Shown here piece by piece: positions 18,215-26,466 of a stretch of 64,000 bases of DNA. The translations under genes and the position numbers were made by a program. This DNA comes from Paraburkholderia acidipaludis NBRC 101816 (GTDB lineage: Bacteria; Pseudomonadota; Gammaproteobacteria; Burkholderiales; Burkholderiaceae), in NCBI RefSeq assembly GCF_000684975.1, contig NZ_BAXZ01000029.1, positions 1-64,000 of the forward strand. The letters are read 5' to 3'. Each line of letters begins with the position of its first letter. Positions within the stretch are counted from its first letter, which is position 1. The notes below the pieces were generated by a model. That model was not told where the DNA came from. It did not search any database and saw only the letters and a list, made by a program, of their open reading frames with translations.

Positions 18215-19381
18215 TCATTGCACGATCTCCTTCAGGTAGAAGACGGACTGGATGGTGGGCAGCACCTGCTGCAACAAGCGGTTGAAGGTGGCCGAGGCCG
18301 CCGTGCCGACATAGACGACATCCAGCGGCTGGAGGTCGAAATGCGAGGACAACATGATCGCGTCCGGCTTCGTCATGTCGAGGCGATAGATCTCGGGATG
18401 GCTGGGGTTGTCTTTCATGCCCCGCATCACGAACACCTGGCGCGGGTTGGCGTCGGTGTCGAGAATGCCGCCCGCGGCCGTGAGCGCGTCCGCGATCGTG
18501 AAGTTGCCGCGTATCATGCCCGCCTGCGTGGGCGTCTTCACTTCGCCCATCACGAACACTCTGCTATCCGAACGATCCGGCACATACACCGTGTCGCCGT
18601 TCTGCAGCATCACGTCCTGGCTCGTATCGCCCTGCTCGAGCATGCGGTTCGCGTCGAGCACGTAGAGCTTGTGGTCGCGCGTGAGGCGCACGCGGTTGAT
18701 GTCGGCGTTGTCGGTCGCGCCGCCCGAGCGCGTGATCGCGTCCGTCAACGTGAGCGGCACGTCGCTCATGGCAAGCGGCCCCGGCGTCTTCACGTCGCCC
18801 GTCACCTGCACCTTCTGGCTGCGGTAGGCGAGCACCCGCACGTCCACCTGCGGATTCTTCACGTACGGGCCGAGGCCGGACGCGATCTGGTCGCGCAGCT
18901 GGCCCGGCGTCTTGCCCGCCGCCATCACGCGGCCCACGAACGGAAAGTAGATCGTGCCGTCCGCGGCAACGGTCTGGCCGTAGGGGTCGGCCTCGCCCGG
19001 CAGCGCGCTCGTGTACGGCTGCGTGAGCGTCTGCCCCAGCGTCTGCGTGGTGTTGCCGCCCGTCGAGAACGTCGAGCCCTGCGGCGTCGAGAGTTCCGGA
19101 TGGTCGTACACCGTCACCCCCAGAATGTCCTGCGGCGCGATGTGATAGATGTAGTCGGCCGGGCTGCTGTAGCGCGACGGCGGCAGGGGCCGCGGCGGCG
19201 CGGACGCGGCTGCCTGAGCCTGCTGCATGATGAGCTGCGAGTCGATCAGCCGCACCGTGTACTGCTGCTGCGGCTGGGTCGACGGCTGCTCCTGCAGGCT
19301 CGACGTGTCGAGATAATTGCCGGGCGCCGTGGCGCAGGCCGACACGAAGGCGCTAAGCGCCAGTACACAAGCTAGTTTCAT
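18215..19381 (-). CDS. bceE: Outer-membrane polysaccharide export lipoprotein (Wza-type)
   Basis: The 388-residue protein has a lipoprotein signal peptide with lipobox VSAC (Cys16). A Poly_export domain follows (YIYHIAPQDILGVTVYDHPELS, DGTIYFPFVGRVMAAGKT), then two SLBB-type repeats (VQVTGDVKTPGPLAMSDVPLTL; VFVMGEVKTPTQAGMIRGNF). It should form the octameric outer-membrane export channel that works with BceF. The ATG used overlaps the bceD stop (ATGA). An in-frame ATG at 19390 would add three residues. A Gln/Ala/Pro-rich stretch at about residues 30-75 precedes the export domain. The family assignment is firm. Confidence 0.92.
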   Translation of the reverse strand: MKLACVLALSAFVSACATAPGNYLDTSSLQEQPSTQPQQQYTVRLIDSQLIMQQAQAAASAPPRPLPPSRYSSPADYIYHIAPQDILGVTVYDHPELSTPQGSTFSTGGNTTQTLGQTLTQPYTSALPGEADPYGQTVAADGTIYFPFVGRVMAAGKTPGQLRDQIASGLGPYVKNPQVDVRVLAYRSQKVQVTGDVKTPGPLAMSDVPLTLTDAITRSGGATDNADINRVRLTRDHKLYVLDANRMLEQGDTSQDVMLQNGDTVYVPDRSDSRVFVMGEVKTPTQAGMIRGNFTIADALTAAGGILDTDANPRQVFVMRGMKDNPSHPEIYRLDMTKPDAIMLSSHFDLQPLDVVYVGTAASATFNRLLQQVLPTIQSVFYLKEIVQ

Positions 19382-19815
19382 CCTTGGCATATTCGGCTCA
19401 GCCATCCCTTCACCAGACGATCCATCAACTCCAGACTCTCGCGATAGGCCTCTTCGTGGAGGCCGTGCGGATCCGCGACGTCCGAGTTCTCCCAATTGCC
19501 GAGCGCATACACCTTGCCGCGCGCGGTCGGATCCAGCCATTCCACTTCGGACACCTGACGGCGCTCCGTCACGAGTACGAGATCGGCGGCTCGCACGAGC
19601 CGGCGCGTGAGCCGCCGCGCGCGATGCTTGCCCACCTTCACGCCCCGCTCGGCGAGCAGGTGCTGCATCATCGGGTCCATGTAAGCGCCCTCGCGCGCAC
19701 GCAGGCCGGCCGAGTGAAACCGGCCCGGCTGCGGCGCGACTGCCCTGAAAAGCTGCTCTACCGCCGGCGAGCGGCAAACGTTCGCATGACAAACGATCAG
19801 CACGTCGTTGAACAT
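19378..19815 (-). CDS. bceD: Low-molecular-weight protein tyrosine phosphatase
   Basis: The 145-residue protein has the LMW-PTP P-loop VCHANVCRS near the N-terminus (catalytic Cys9, Arg15). The expected C-terminal general-acid Asp region corresponds to SDVADPHGLHEEAYRESLEL. It should dephosphorylate the C-terminal tyrosines of the BceF kinase and so regulate cepacian production. It lies directly upstream of bceE and bceF with overlapping stop and start codons, as in Wzb-Wza-Wzc units. The start ATG was chosen because it places the P-loop in its usual position seven to ten residues from the N-terminus. Confidence 0.92.
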   Translation of the reverse strand: MFNDVLIVCHANVCRSPAVEQLFRAVAPQPGRFHSAGLRAREGAYMDPMMQHLLAERGVKVGKHRARRLTRRLVRAADLVLVTERRQVSEVEWLDPTARGKVYALGNWENSDVADPHGLHEEAYRESLELMDRLVKGWLSRICQG

Positions 19816-19846
19816 GGCACCTCCGTCGTGTTGCGAACCGCCGCGC

Positions 19847-21265
19847 TCAGGCCGCCACGCCCGCGCGCGCCGCATCTTCGGCTCGCGCACGGCTTGCCTG
19901 CGCCGCGCTCGCGCGGCCCACCGCGTGATATTCGATTCCGAGTTCCTGCAAGGCCGGCGGATCGTAAAGATTGCGGCCGTCGAACACGATCGGCGACTTG
20001 AGGCGTGTCTTCAGCATGTCGAAGTCCGGCGCCTTGAACACCTTCCATTCGGTCACGACGACCACGGCGTCGGCGTCGCTCGCCGCGTCCATCGCGTCGG
20101 CGGCGAACGCAAGGCGCGCATGGTGTTCGGGCTGCGCCGCGAGATCGAGCGCCAGCACGCGGCGTGCCTCGTCGGTGGCCACCGGATCGTAGGCGCGCAC
20201 CTGGGCGCCGCGCGCGAGCAGCTCCGCGATCAACGTGCGGCTGGGCGCCTCGCGCATGTCGTCCGTATTCGGCTTGAATGCGAGACCCCAGACGCCGAAC
20301 GTGCGCCCCGTGAGATCGGAGCCGAAGCGCGTGACGATCTTTTGCGCGAGCACCAGCTTCTGCGCGTCGTTCACCGTTTCCACCGCGCGCAGGATCTGCA
20401 GCGGCTCGCCGAAATCCTCGGCGGTCCGCATGAGCGCCTTCACGTCCTTCGGGAAGCACGAGCCGCCGTAGCCGCAGCCCGCGTACAGGAAGTCGTAGCC
20501 GATGCGCGGGTCCGAGCCCACGCCGCGGCGCACCGCCTCGATGTCGGCGCCCACGCGGTCGGCCAGATTGGCCAGCTCGTTCATGAACGAAATACGCGTG
20601 GCCAGCATCGCGTTCGCGGCATATTTCGTAAACTCGGCCGACGGCACGTCCATGTACAGCGTGCGCTCGTGATTGCGGTTGAACGGCGCGTAGAGGCGCT
20701 TCATCAGTTCCTTCGCGCGCTCGCCGGGCACGTCGTCGCCGCAGCCGAGCACGATGCGGTCGGGCCGCGCAAAATCCTCCACGGCCGCCCCTTCCTTCAG
20801 GAACTCGGGGTTCGACACCACCGAGAACATGTGCGACTCGCCGCGCCGGCGCAGCTCGCTGGCGATCGCGTCGTGCACGAGCGCGGCGGTGCCGACAGGC
20901 ACCGTCGACTTGTCGACGATCACTTTAAAACCGGTCATGTGCCGGCCTATGTTGCGCGCGGCCGCGAGCACGTACTGCAGGTCGGCCGAACCGTCCTCGT
21001 CGGGCGGGGTACCCACCGCCACGAACTGGATGTCGCCGTGGGCGACGGCCGCTGCCGCGTCGGTGGAAAACGTCAGGCGTCCTGCGCGGCGGTTGCGTTC
21101 GATGATCTCCTTCAGGCCCGGTTCGTGAATCGGCACGACGCCCTGATTGAGCAGATCGATCTTGCGTGCGTCCACGTCGAGACAGAACACGTCGTTGCCG
21201 ATATCGGCCAGGCACGCGCCCGTCACGAGACCCACATAACCGCTGCCTATGATCGTCAGATTCAT
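19847..21265 (-). CDS. bceC: UDP-glucose 6-dehydrogenase
   Basis: The 472-residue protein has the N-terminal NAD-binding motif IIGSGYVGLVTGACLADIG, the catalytic cysteine region YAGCGYGGSCFPKDVKAL and the C-terminal domain signature FGVWGLAFKPNTDDMREAPS. It oxidises UDP-glucose to UDP-glucuronate, the donor for the glucuronic acid of cepacian. GAGG lies five bases upstream of the ATG at 21265; a GTG two codons earlier is an alternative. It lies between bceB and bceD in the leftward operon. Length and motifs are complete. A C-terminal Ala/Arg-rich tail of about 25 residues is non-conserved. Confidence 0.94.
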   Translation of the reverse strand: MNLTIIGSGYVGLVTGACLADIGNDVFCLDVDARKIDLLNQGVVPIHEPGLKEIIERNRRAGRLTFSTDAAAAVAHGDIQFVAVGTPPDEDGSADLQYVLAAARNIGRHMTGFKVIVDKSTVPVGTAALVHDAIASELRRRGESHMFSVVSNPEFLKEGAAVEDFARPDRIVLGCGDDVPGERAKELMKRLYAPFNRNHERTLYMDVPSAEFTKYAANAMLATRISFMNELANLADRVGADIEAVRRGVGSDPRIGYDFLYAGCGYGGSCFPKDVKALMRTAEDFGEPLQILRAVETVNDAQKLVLAQKIVTRFGSDLTGRTFGVWGLAFKPNTDDMREAPSRTLIAELLARGAQVRAYDPVATDEARRVLALDLAAQPEHHARLAFAADAMDAASDADAVVVVTEWKVFKAPDFDMLKTRLKSPIVFDGRNLYDPPALQELGIEYHAVGRASAAQASRARAEDAARAGVAA

Positions 21266-21302
21266 GCCCACCTCTTAAATGATTGTCCGTTTGCGCCGCG
21301 CC

Positions 21303-22682
21303 TCAATAGGCGTTCTGTCCTGCAAAGCCCTTCCACATCGTCATCGCAACGATCTTCAGGTCCAGCGTGAAGCTCCAGTTCTGCATGTAGTGCAAATCGA
21401 AGCGGACACGGTCGCGCATTTTTTCCACGCGGTCGGTCTCGCCGCGAAAGCCGTTGACCTGCGCCCAGCCGGTGATGCCCGGCTTGATGCGATAGCGCTG
21501 CATATAGCCGCGCACGAGGTTCTTGTAGATGTCGTCGTGCTCGAGCGCGTGCGGGCGCGGACCGACCACCGACATTTCGCCCTTGAGCACGTTGATGAAT
21601 TGCGGCAGCTCGTCGAGACTCGTGCGGCGCAGGAAAGCCCCCACGCGCGTCACGCGCGGATCGTTGCGGCGCGCCTGCGTGACCTGGCCCGAGCCTTCCG
21701 CGTGCACCCTCATCGAGCGGAATTTGTAGATTTCGAACTCGTTACCGTCGAGTCCCTTGCGGCGCTGGCGAAACAGCACCGGCCCGCGCGAATCGCATTT
21801 CACGGCGATCGCGATGACGGCGAAGAGCGGCGCGAGCGCGGCCAGCACGCAGCCGGCGAAGAGACAGTCGAAGATCCGCTTGGGCAGCACGCGCAGATCG
21901 GTGATCGGCGAGGCCGCGAGATTGATGGCTGGCACGCCCAGCAGATCCACCACGGGCTGGCTGAAGAGCGAGAGCGCACGCACGTCCGGAATGAAACGGA
22001 TATTCACGAAGTCGTTGCGCAGCTCCATGACGATGCGGTGAATCGTGCGCTCCTTCGAGATGGGCAGGGCGAGCCAAAGCTCGCGTATGCCGCGCTCGCG
22101 CACCTGCTGCACCATGGCCTGCAGATTGCGCTCCACGGGCACGCCGTCCACCGTGGCCTCGCCATACGCATCGCTGTCCTCATCGAACAGCAGCGCCGGA
22201 TGAAAGCCGGCTTCCGGGCGGCTCTTCATCTGCTCGATCAGAAAGCGCCCGTAGCGATCGCTGCCCGCCACGGCCACGTCGCGCTGGTTGTAGCCTTCGC
22301 GGCGCAGGCCCTTGAGCACCATGTACACGAGCGCCTTCGCGACAATCAGTAACGCCACCGTCGCCACGGCCCACCACATGAGCCAGAGCCGCGAGAGCGA
22401 ATCGGCGCGGTGCAGACTGAAGCTCAGCAGGATGCCGGTTGCCTCCACCGCGATCCAGGCCGCGCAAACGCGGGCAAACAGGTCGTATAGCGACTTGCCG
22501 CGCCACGACTGGTAGACGCCGAAAGCGGGAAACATCCAGATCGCGAGCAGGCAGTTGAACGCGAGCGCGACACTTTCCACGTCGCTGAGCGGCACGAGGC
22601 TTCCGCGATGCAGGGCGGCTGCCGCCAGCGCGCCGGCGGTAATGGCGACAACGTCAAGAATTCTCGCTAGAACGCTGAACAT
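21303..22682 (-). CDS. bceB: Undecaprenyl-phosphate glucose phosphotransferase
   Basis: The 459-residue protein has the WcaJ-like layout. Four N-terminal membrane segments are followed by a cytoplasmic CoA-binding-like domain (RDVAVAGSDRYGRFLIEQM). A fifth segment (LFAGCVLAALAPLFAVIAIA) leads into the catalytic domain with FRQRRKGLDGNEFEIYKFRS, RTSLDELPQFINVLKGEMS and VVGPRPHA. It primes repeat-unit assembly by transferring glucose-1-phosphate from UDP-glucose to undecaprenyl phosphate. It is the first gene of the leftward bceB-K operon, divergent from bceA across about 500 AT-rich bases. Confidence 0.93.
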   Translation of the reverse strand: MFSVLARILDVVAITAGALAAAALHRGSLVPLSDVESVALAFNCLLAIWMFPAFGVYQSWRGKSLYDLFARVCAAWIAVEATGILLSFSLHRADSLSRLWLMWWAVATVALLIVAKALVYMVLKGLRREGYNQRDVAVAGSDRYGRFLIEQMKSRPEAGFHPALLFDEDSDAYGEATVDGVPVERNLQAMVQQVRERGIRELWLALPISKERTIHRIVMELRNDFVNIRFIPDVRALSLFSQPVVDLLGVPAINLAASPITDLRVLPKRIFDCLFAGCVLAALAPLFAVIAIAVKCDSRGPVLFRQRRKGLDGNEFEIYKFRSMRVHAEGSGQVTQARRNDPRVTRVGAFLRRTSLDELPQFINVLKGEMSVVGPRPHALEHDDIYKNLVRGYMQRYRIKPGITGWAQVNGFRGETDRVEKMRDRVRFDLHYMQNWSFTLDLKIVAMTMWKGFAGQNAY

Positions 22683-22890
22683 GTCCTGCCTCTCGGTTAA
22701 ATAAATGGAACGCGGCCACGGGTACGAGCTGTGGCAGCGTCTCGATAATCCTGGAAATGCGGCGCCGGTCCCGCTGGTCCCTTCTCGCGCCGCCGGATTG
22801 GATCCGAATAAACCCTAATAAACCGCGATAAAATTTATCCCGCAAGGCACAAAAGTATCTCGAAATGTATCGGGCTTTACATGCCATTAT

Positions 22891-22910
22891 TTGCCGATTT
22901 TTTTCGGCAA
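22891..22910. other. 7-bp inverted repeat with T6 loop
   Basis: TTGCCGA at 22891-22897 is followed by six T residues and the exact reverse complement TCGGCAA at 22904-22910. It lies in the bceB leader, about 210 bases upstream of the bceB start and 270 upstream of bceA. It could be a protein-binding site or an RNA hairpin in the bceB leader. It is not followed by a T-tract, so it is not a classical terminator. Confidence 0.4.
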
Positions 22911-23005
22911 AATTTGCGCGAAATGCCACCGCCTCGGTCATCTACGCCGCCCGATTTCGGCATATTTTTCCTCGTTCTGGGTGGCGTTGTTGGGTTTTCA
23001 CCCGC

Positions 23006-23029
23006 ATTCATAATGAATATTGACTCAAT
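23006..23029. promoter_or_regulatory. Two abutting palindromes upstream of bceA
   Basis: ATTCATAATGAAT (23006-23018) is a perfect odd palindrome and is followed without a gap by ATTGACTCAAT (23019-23029), also a perfect odd palindrome. They lie about 150 bases upstream of bceA in the AT-rich control region. The tandem arrangement suggests an operator for one or two dimeric regulators. AT-rich DNA produces such palindromes by chance more readily, so confidence is moderate. Confidence 0.4.
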
Positions 23030-23180
23030 TTTCCATTGTTTTTTTATGAATCAATGCGCCCTTAATGGCATCAACTTTATTTGAAAAGAATATTTTCCGA
23101 TTTCTTATTTGCATTCCGATTTATTACCGATTTAAGCATGCTACAAATCGCTGGACCGAAACCCCTTTCAGGAGAACGAG

Positions 23181-24701
23181 ATGACGGATACGGGTTCCGC
23201 AACGGTATCGATGCGCGCGGCCGAAGTCCGTGCCGGTTCGCGCAGCGCGTTGCAGGTCTGCCCTGTGGTGCTCGCAGGCGGCGCCGGTTCGCGGCTGTGG
23301 CCTCTGTCGCGCGAGCAGCATCCCAAGCAGATGATCAACCTCGTGGGCGAGCATTCGCTGCTCGCCCAGACAGCCTCGCGTCTGGACGCGCTGGCCGGGC
23401 GCGTCGCGCTGACCGATCAACTGCTGATCGTGTGCAATGAAGAGCATCGCTTCACGACTGCCGAGCAGGTTCGCAGCGTGGGCAAGCGCGCCCGTCTGAT
23501 TCTCGAGCCCGCGGGGCGGGACACCGCGCCGGCACTGACGCTGGCCGCGCTCTCGGTGGTGAGCGAGCAGCAGGACGGCATCCTCGTGGTGATGCCCGCG
23601 GATCATGCGCTCGCCGATCTCGACGCGTTCCAGGCCGCCGTGGCCGAAGGCGTGCGTCACGCGGCGGCGGGTCATGTCGTGACGATGGGCATCGTGCCCA
23701 CGCGCGCGGAAGTGGGCTACGGCTACATCCACGTGGGCGAGCCGCTGGCTGCGGCCGAGCCCGGCGGCGCGCGGCGCCTGAACGGCTTCGTCGAGAAGCC
23801 CTACTTCGAACTTGCTCAGCAGTACGTTGCTTCGCAGCGCTACTGGTGGAACAGCGGCATCTTCATCATGCGCGCCTCGACATGGCTCGCCGCCATCCGT
23901 CACTTCCAGCCCGCGATCTACGATGCGTGCGCGGCAGCCACCGAGCACGGCACGCACGACGGCGACTTCTTTCGCGTCGAGCGCGAGGCCTTCGAGCGCG
24001 CGCCTTCGAACTCGATCGACTATGCGGTCATGGAGCCGCTCGCGAGCGACCCCTCGGTGGCGCACGGCGTGGTCGTGCCGCTCGCGGCGGGCTGGACGGA
24101 TCTCGGGTCCTGGGACACGGTCTGGCAGATCTCGAACAAGGACGACGAAGGCAACGTGGCGCAAGGCCGCGTGATGTTCGAAGGGGCGAGCGATACGTTC
24201 GCGCACTCGGACGGGCGTCTCGTCGCCTGCCTCGGCACCCGGGATCTCGTGGTCGTGGAAACGCCCGACGCCGTGCTCGTGGCGGACCGCTCGCGCGCGC
24301 AGGACGTCAAGAAAGTCGTGCAGCGCATTCGCGAACAACGCGGCAGCGAGGCGCACACGCACCGCCTCGTGCATCGCCCGTGGGGTTACTACGATTGCGT
24401 CGACGGGGGCGAACGCTTCCAGGTGAAGCGTATCGTCGTCGAACCGGGTGCACGGCTGTCACTGCAGATGCATCATCATCGCGCGGAGCACTGGGTCGTC
24501 GTGCGCGGCACGGCGCTCGTCACGCGCGGCGAAGAGCGCTTCATCGTGTCGGAGAACGAATCGGCCTATATCCCGCTGGGTGTGGCGCACCGGCTGGAAA
24601 ATCCGGGCAAGATGCCGCTCGAGATCATCGAAGTGCAATCGGGCTCGTATCTCGGCGAGGACGACATCGTGCGCCTCGACGATCAGTATGGGCGGCAGTG
24701 A
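23181..24701 (+). CDS. bceA: Bifunctional mannose-1-phosphate guanylyltransferase / mannose-6-phosphate isomerase
   Basis: The 506-residue protein has the N-terminal GDP-mannose pyrophosphorylase signature VLAGGAGSRLWPLSREQHPK, plus VMPADHALADL and NGFVEKPY. The C-terminal cupin domain of type II phosphomannose isomerases has PWGYYDCVDGGERFQVKRI and SLQMHHHRAEHWVVVRGTA, including the metal-binding His cluster. It makes mannose-6-phosphate from fructose-6-phosphate and then GDP-mannose from mannose-1-phosphate, feeding both mannosyl transfer and the BceN/BceM rhamnose branch. AGGAG lies eight bases before the ATG. It is divergent from bceB and convergent with a transposase-derived gene beyond a strong hairpin. 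Confidence 0.94.
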   Translation: MTDTGSATVSMRAAEVRAGSRSALQVCPVVLAGGAGSRLWPLSREQHPKQMINLVGEHSLLAQTASRLDALAGRVALTDQLLIVCNEEHRFTTAEQVRSVGKRARLILEPAGRDTAPALTLAALSVVSEQQDGILVVMPADHALADLDAFQAAVAEGVRHAAAGHVVTMGIVPTRAEVGYGYIHVGEPLAAAEPGGARRLNGFVEKPYFELAQQYVASQRYWWNSGIFIMRASTWLAAIRHFQPAIYDACAAATEHGTHDGDFFRVEREAFERAPSNSIDYAVMEPLASDPSVAHGVVVPLAAGWTDLGSWDTVWQISNKDDEGNVAQGRVMFEGASDTFAHSDGRLVACLGTRDLVVVETPDAVLVADRSRAQDVKKVVQRIREQRGSEAHTHRLVHRPWGYYDCVDGGERFQVKRIVVEPGARLSLQMHHHRAEHWVVVRGTALVTRGEERFIVSENESAYIPLGVAHRLENPGKMPLEIIEVQSGSYLGEDDIVRLDDQYGRQ

Positions 24702-24716
24702 TCTCAACCGCGAGTG

Positions 24717-24745
24717 CAAGCGCCGCGCCCCGCGCGCGGCGCTTG
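24717..24745. terminator. Hairpin between convergent bceA and transposase-derived gene
   Basis: CAAGCGCCGCG at 24717-24727 and its exact reverse complement CGCGGCGCTTG at 24735-24745 form an 11-bp GC-rich stem with a 7-base loop. It begins 16 bases after the bceA stop. Neither strand has a T-tract after the stem, so it is a terminator-like structure that may act on both strands rather than a textbook intrinsic terminator. Confidence 0.55.
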
Positions 24746-24788
24746 TCCCGCCGTGGCTCGTACCGGCGGCTCGCACAGATGCAAGCGG

Positions 24789-25883
24789 TCAGCCTGCGTG
24801 CGTTCTGGCGTGAGGCCTGAAATGCGGCTCGGCGGTACGGCGTTCGTTGCTGCATGCAGCCGTGTCCGCATCGCGAACCTCGGCGCCGGGCAGCAGCGTG
24901 CCGGAAGCGGTATAGCGCTGCAGCGGCGCGAGGCGCACGTTGCCGCCCGCGGGCGGCGCGGAACGCGTCACGACCGTACTGCGCCGCGCCGCGGACGCCG
25001 TATGCGACGCATCACAGCACTCCCGTTCGATCCATTTGCGCGCCCAGTCATAAGCGAAATGCTTGGCCGTTTCGCGATCCTGGAACGGCGGCCCGATCAG
25101 ACCCGAGCGCTCGACACGCCTGCCATCCTTGAGAATCTCCACCGCTGCGCGATACATGCGGTTGCGCACGGGCTGCACGGTGAGGTTCATCACGTAGCCG
25201 CGCCACTCGGCCACCTGCACGGGCTGCGGCGCACTTGCACTGCTCGCACCCGATACGCGACGCGCGGCCGCGGGACTTTCGTCGTGCGGTGCGCTGAGCG
25301 CCTGCGTGGTCGGCAAAACCGCGGGGGCCGCCGCAACTTCGTCGGCGCGCACGCACACGGCCGGCGCGCGATCCGCGCGGTCGGACCTCGCCCGCTCGAC
25401 CGGATCCGTACACGCGAGCTGGCGCGTCATGCTCTCGATCGGATCGGCAAAAGCCGGAGCCGACGCCGCAACCGGCGCCTGCCAGGCCTCGGGGCTCTTC
25501 CAGTAGACGGCGGGCAGGCCATCGTCCTCGGCAGTTTGCTCGGCTTCGACGGCAGGCAGCGCCGCAGCCTGTGAAACAGGAGGCGCGGGCTCCGGGACAT
25601 AAACGAATTGACGCCCGACCTGGGTGAGACGTTGAACGATCTCGCCCAGCGTGCCGCTCACGTGCCATTCGTCGAAGCGACGGCGGCACGTGGGCCCGGA
25701 CGGATAACGTGCGGGCAAGCGCGACCACGATTCACCCGTGGTCAAAATCCAGAGCACGGCATTGGCCACCACCCTCGGCTCGGCGCGGGGGCGGCCGCGA
25801 CGATTGAGCCGTATAGGCGGTTCATCGGCGATGAACGAGGACACCATCATCCATTCGTCGTCGCTTAGTTCTTCGAAATTCAT
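24789..25883 (-). CDS. Transposase-derived DNA-binding protein (DUF4096 N-terminus, no DDE domain)
   Basis: The 364-residue protein starts MNFEELSDDEWMMVSSFIAD at an ATG six bases after GGAG. Residues 1-85 match the helix-turn-helix N-terminal domain of IS5/IS402-type transposases (RRGRPRAEPRVVANAVLWIL, TGESWSRLPARYPSGPTCRR). The DDE catalytic domain is absent. A Pro/Ala-rich linker of about 150 residues follows, then a compact C-terminal domain (WRGYVMNLTVQPVRNRMYRA, GPPFQDRETAKHFAYDWARK) resembling small beta-alpha domains such as CV_2116-like proteins. No terminal inverted repeats were seen. It is probably a domesticated transposase acting as a DNA-binding regulator; any link to cepacian control is inference from location. 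Confidence 0.72.
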   Translation of the reverse strand: MNFEELSDDEWMMVSSFIADEPPIRLNRRGRPRAEPRVVANAVLWILTTGESWSRLPARYPSGPTCRRRFDEWHVSGTLGEIVQRLTQVGRQFVYVPEPAPPVSQAAALPAVEAEQTAEDDGLPAVYWKSPEAWQAPVAASAPAFADPIESMTRQLACTDPVERARSDRADRAPAVCVRADEVAAAPAVLPTTQALSAPHDESPAAARRVSGASSASAPQPVQVAEWRGYVMNLTVQPVRNRMYRAAVEILKDGRRVERSGLIGPPFQDRETAKHFAYDWARKWIERECCDASHTASAARRSTVVTRSAPPAGGNVRLAPLQRYTASGTLLPGAEVRDADTAACSNERRTAEPHFRPHARTHAG

Positions 25884-26466
25884 GCTGTTCTCCGCGCAGC
25901 CGGACCGGGGCTGCTGTGACTGGACCTTCACGCGCGGATCGTGGCTGTCCGCGTTGGAATGCCCGGTTGCACCATATGCTTATCTACCGGATTCATTTGC
26001 GCCTTACGCTGCACTCGGGCAGTGCGCGTGTTCACGTTATTGACGCAAAGAACGTGGTCTCACTCGTGCAGGGGAGAATTTGTGCAGGAAGCATACCACC
26101 TGAAACCAGCCGATGAGGAGGGCCGTAATAAGTGTTACGGTTAGAAACAAAGTCCCTCATCGTACGGCGTGAATATTGCTGAAACCGCCTGTAAGCACGA
26201 TGTTTCCCGCTAATCCAGCTCGCATCGCCCTCTTCATGCGGTATGCAAGTGGCCTGCTTCACGTGCATGCGCAATGACTGACCAATGCCTGGTTCTCCTG
26301 CATTATGTTGTGCCCGCAACAAATGACACGATGATGAAACCCGTGCATGCCACGGTTGCACCTCGCCCCGCGGAGCAGCGTGTTGCGATGCGTGCGCACG
26401 TTCGTGTTTCCATAAACCGAATCCGTCTATATTACGAGGCATCTGTTACACAATGGAGGAAGGAGT
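25884..26466. other. Intergenic region, no gene seen
   Basis: This 583-base stretch lies between two divergent genes. It is less GC-rich than its neighbours. It includes a short inverted repeat, CCGTAA-N6-TTACGG, at 26123-26140 and an AT-rich TCTATATT stretch near 26430 that could belong to the promoter of the secreted protein gene at 26467. No open frame in it has convincing coding character. Confidence 0.5.

Larger units (their letters stand above)
22683..23180. promoter_or_regulatory. AT-rich divergent control region between bceB and bceA
   Basis: This 498-base region drives bceB-K leftward and bceA rightward. From about 22800 to 23150 it is strongly AT-rich compared with the flanking genes. 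It contains several short dyads: GATAAA-A-TTTATC at 22827-22839, a 7-bp stem with a T6 loop at 22891-22910, and two abutting palindromes at 23006-23029. AGGAG precedes the bceA start at 23181. No open frame looks coding. Exact promoters could not be assigned with confidence. Confidence 0.65.

Noticed and set aside
24789..25883. Intact insertion sequence
   Set aside because: Only the HTH part of a transposase is present. No DDE domain, terminal inverted repeats or target-site duplication was found.
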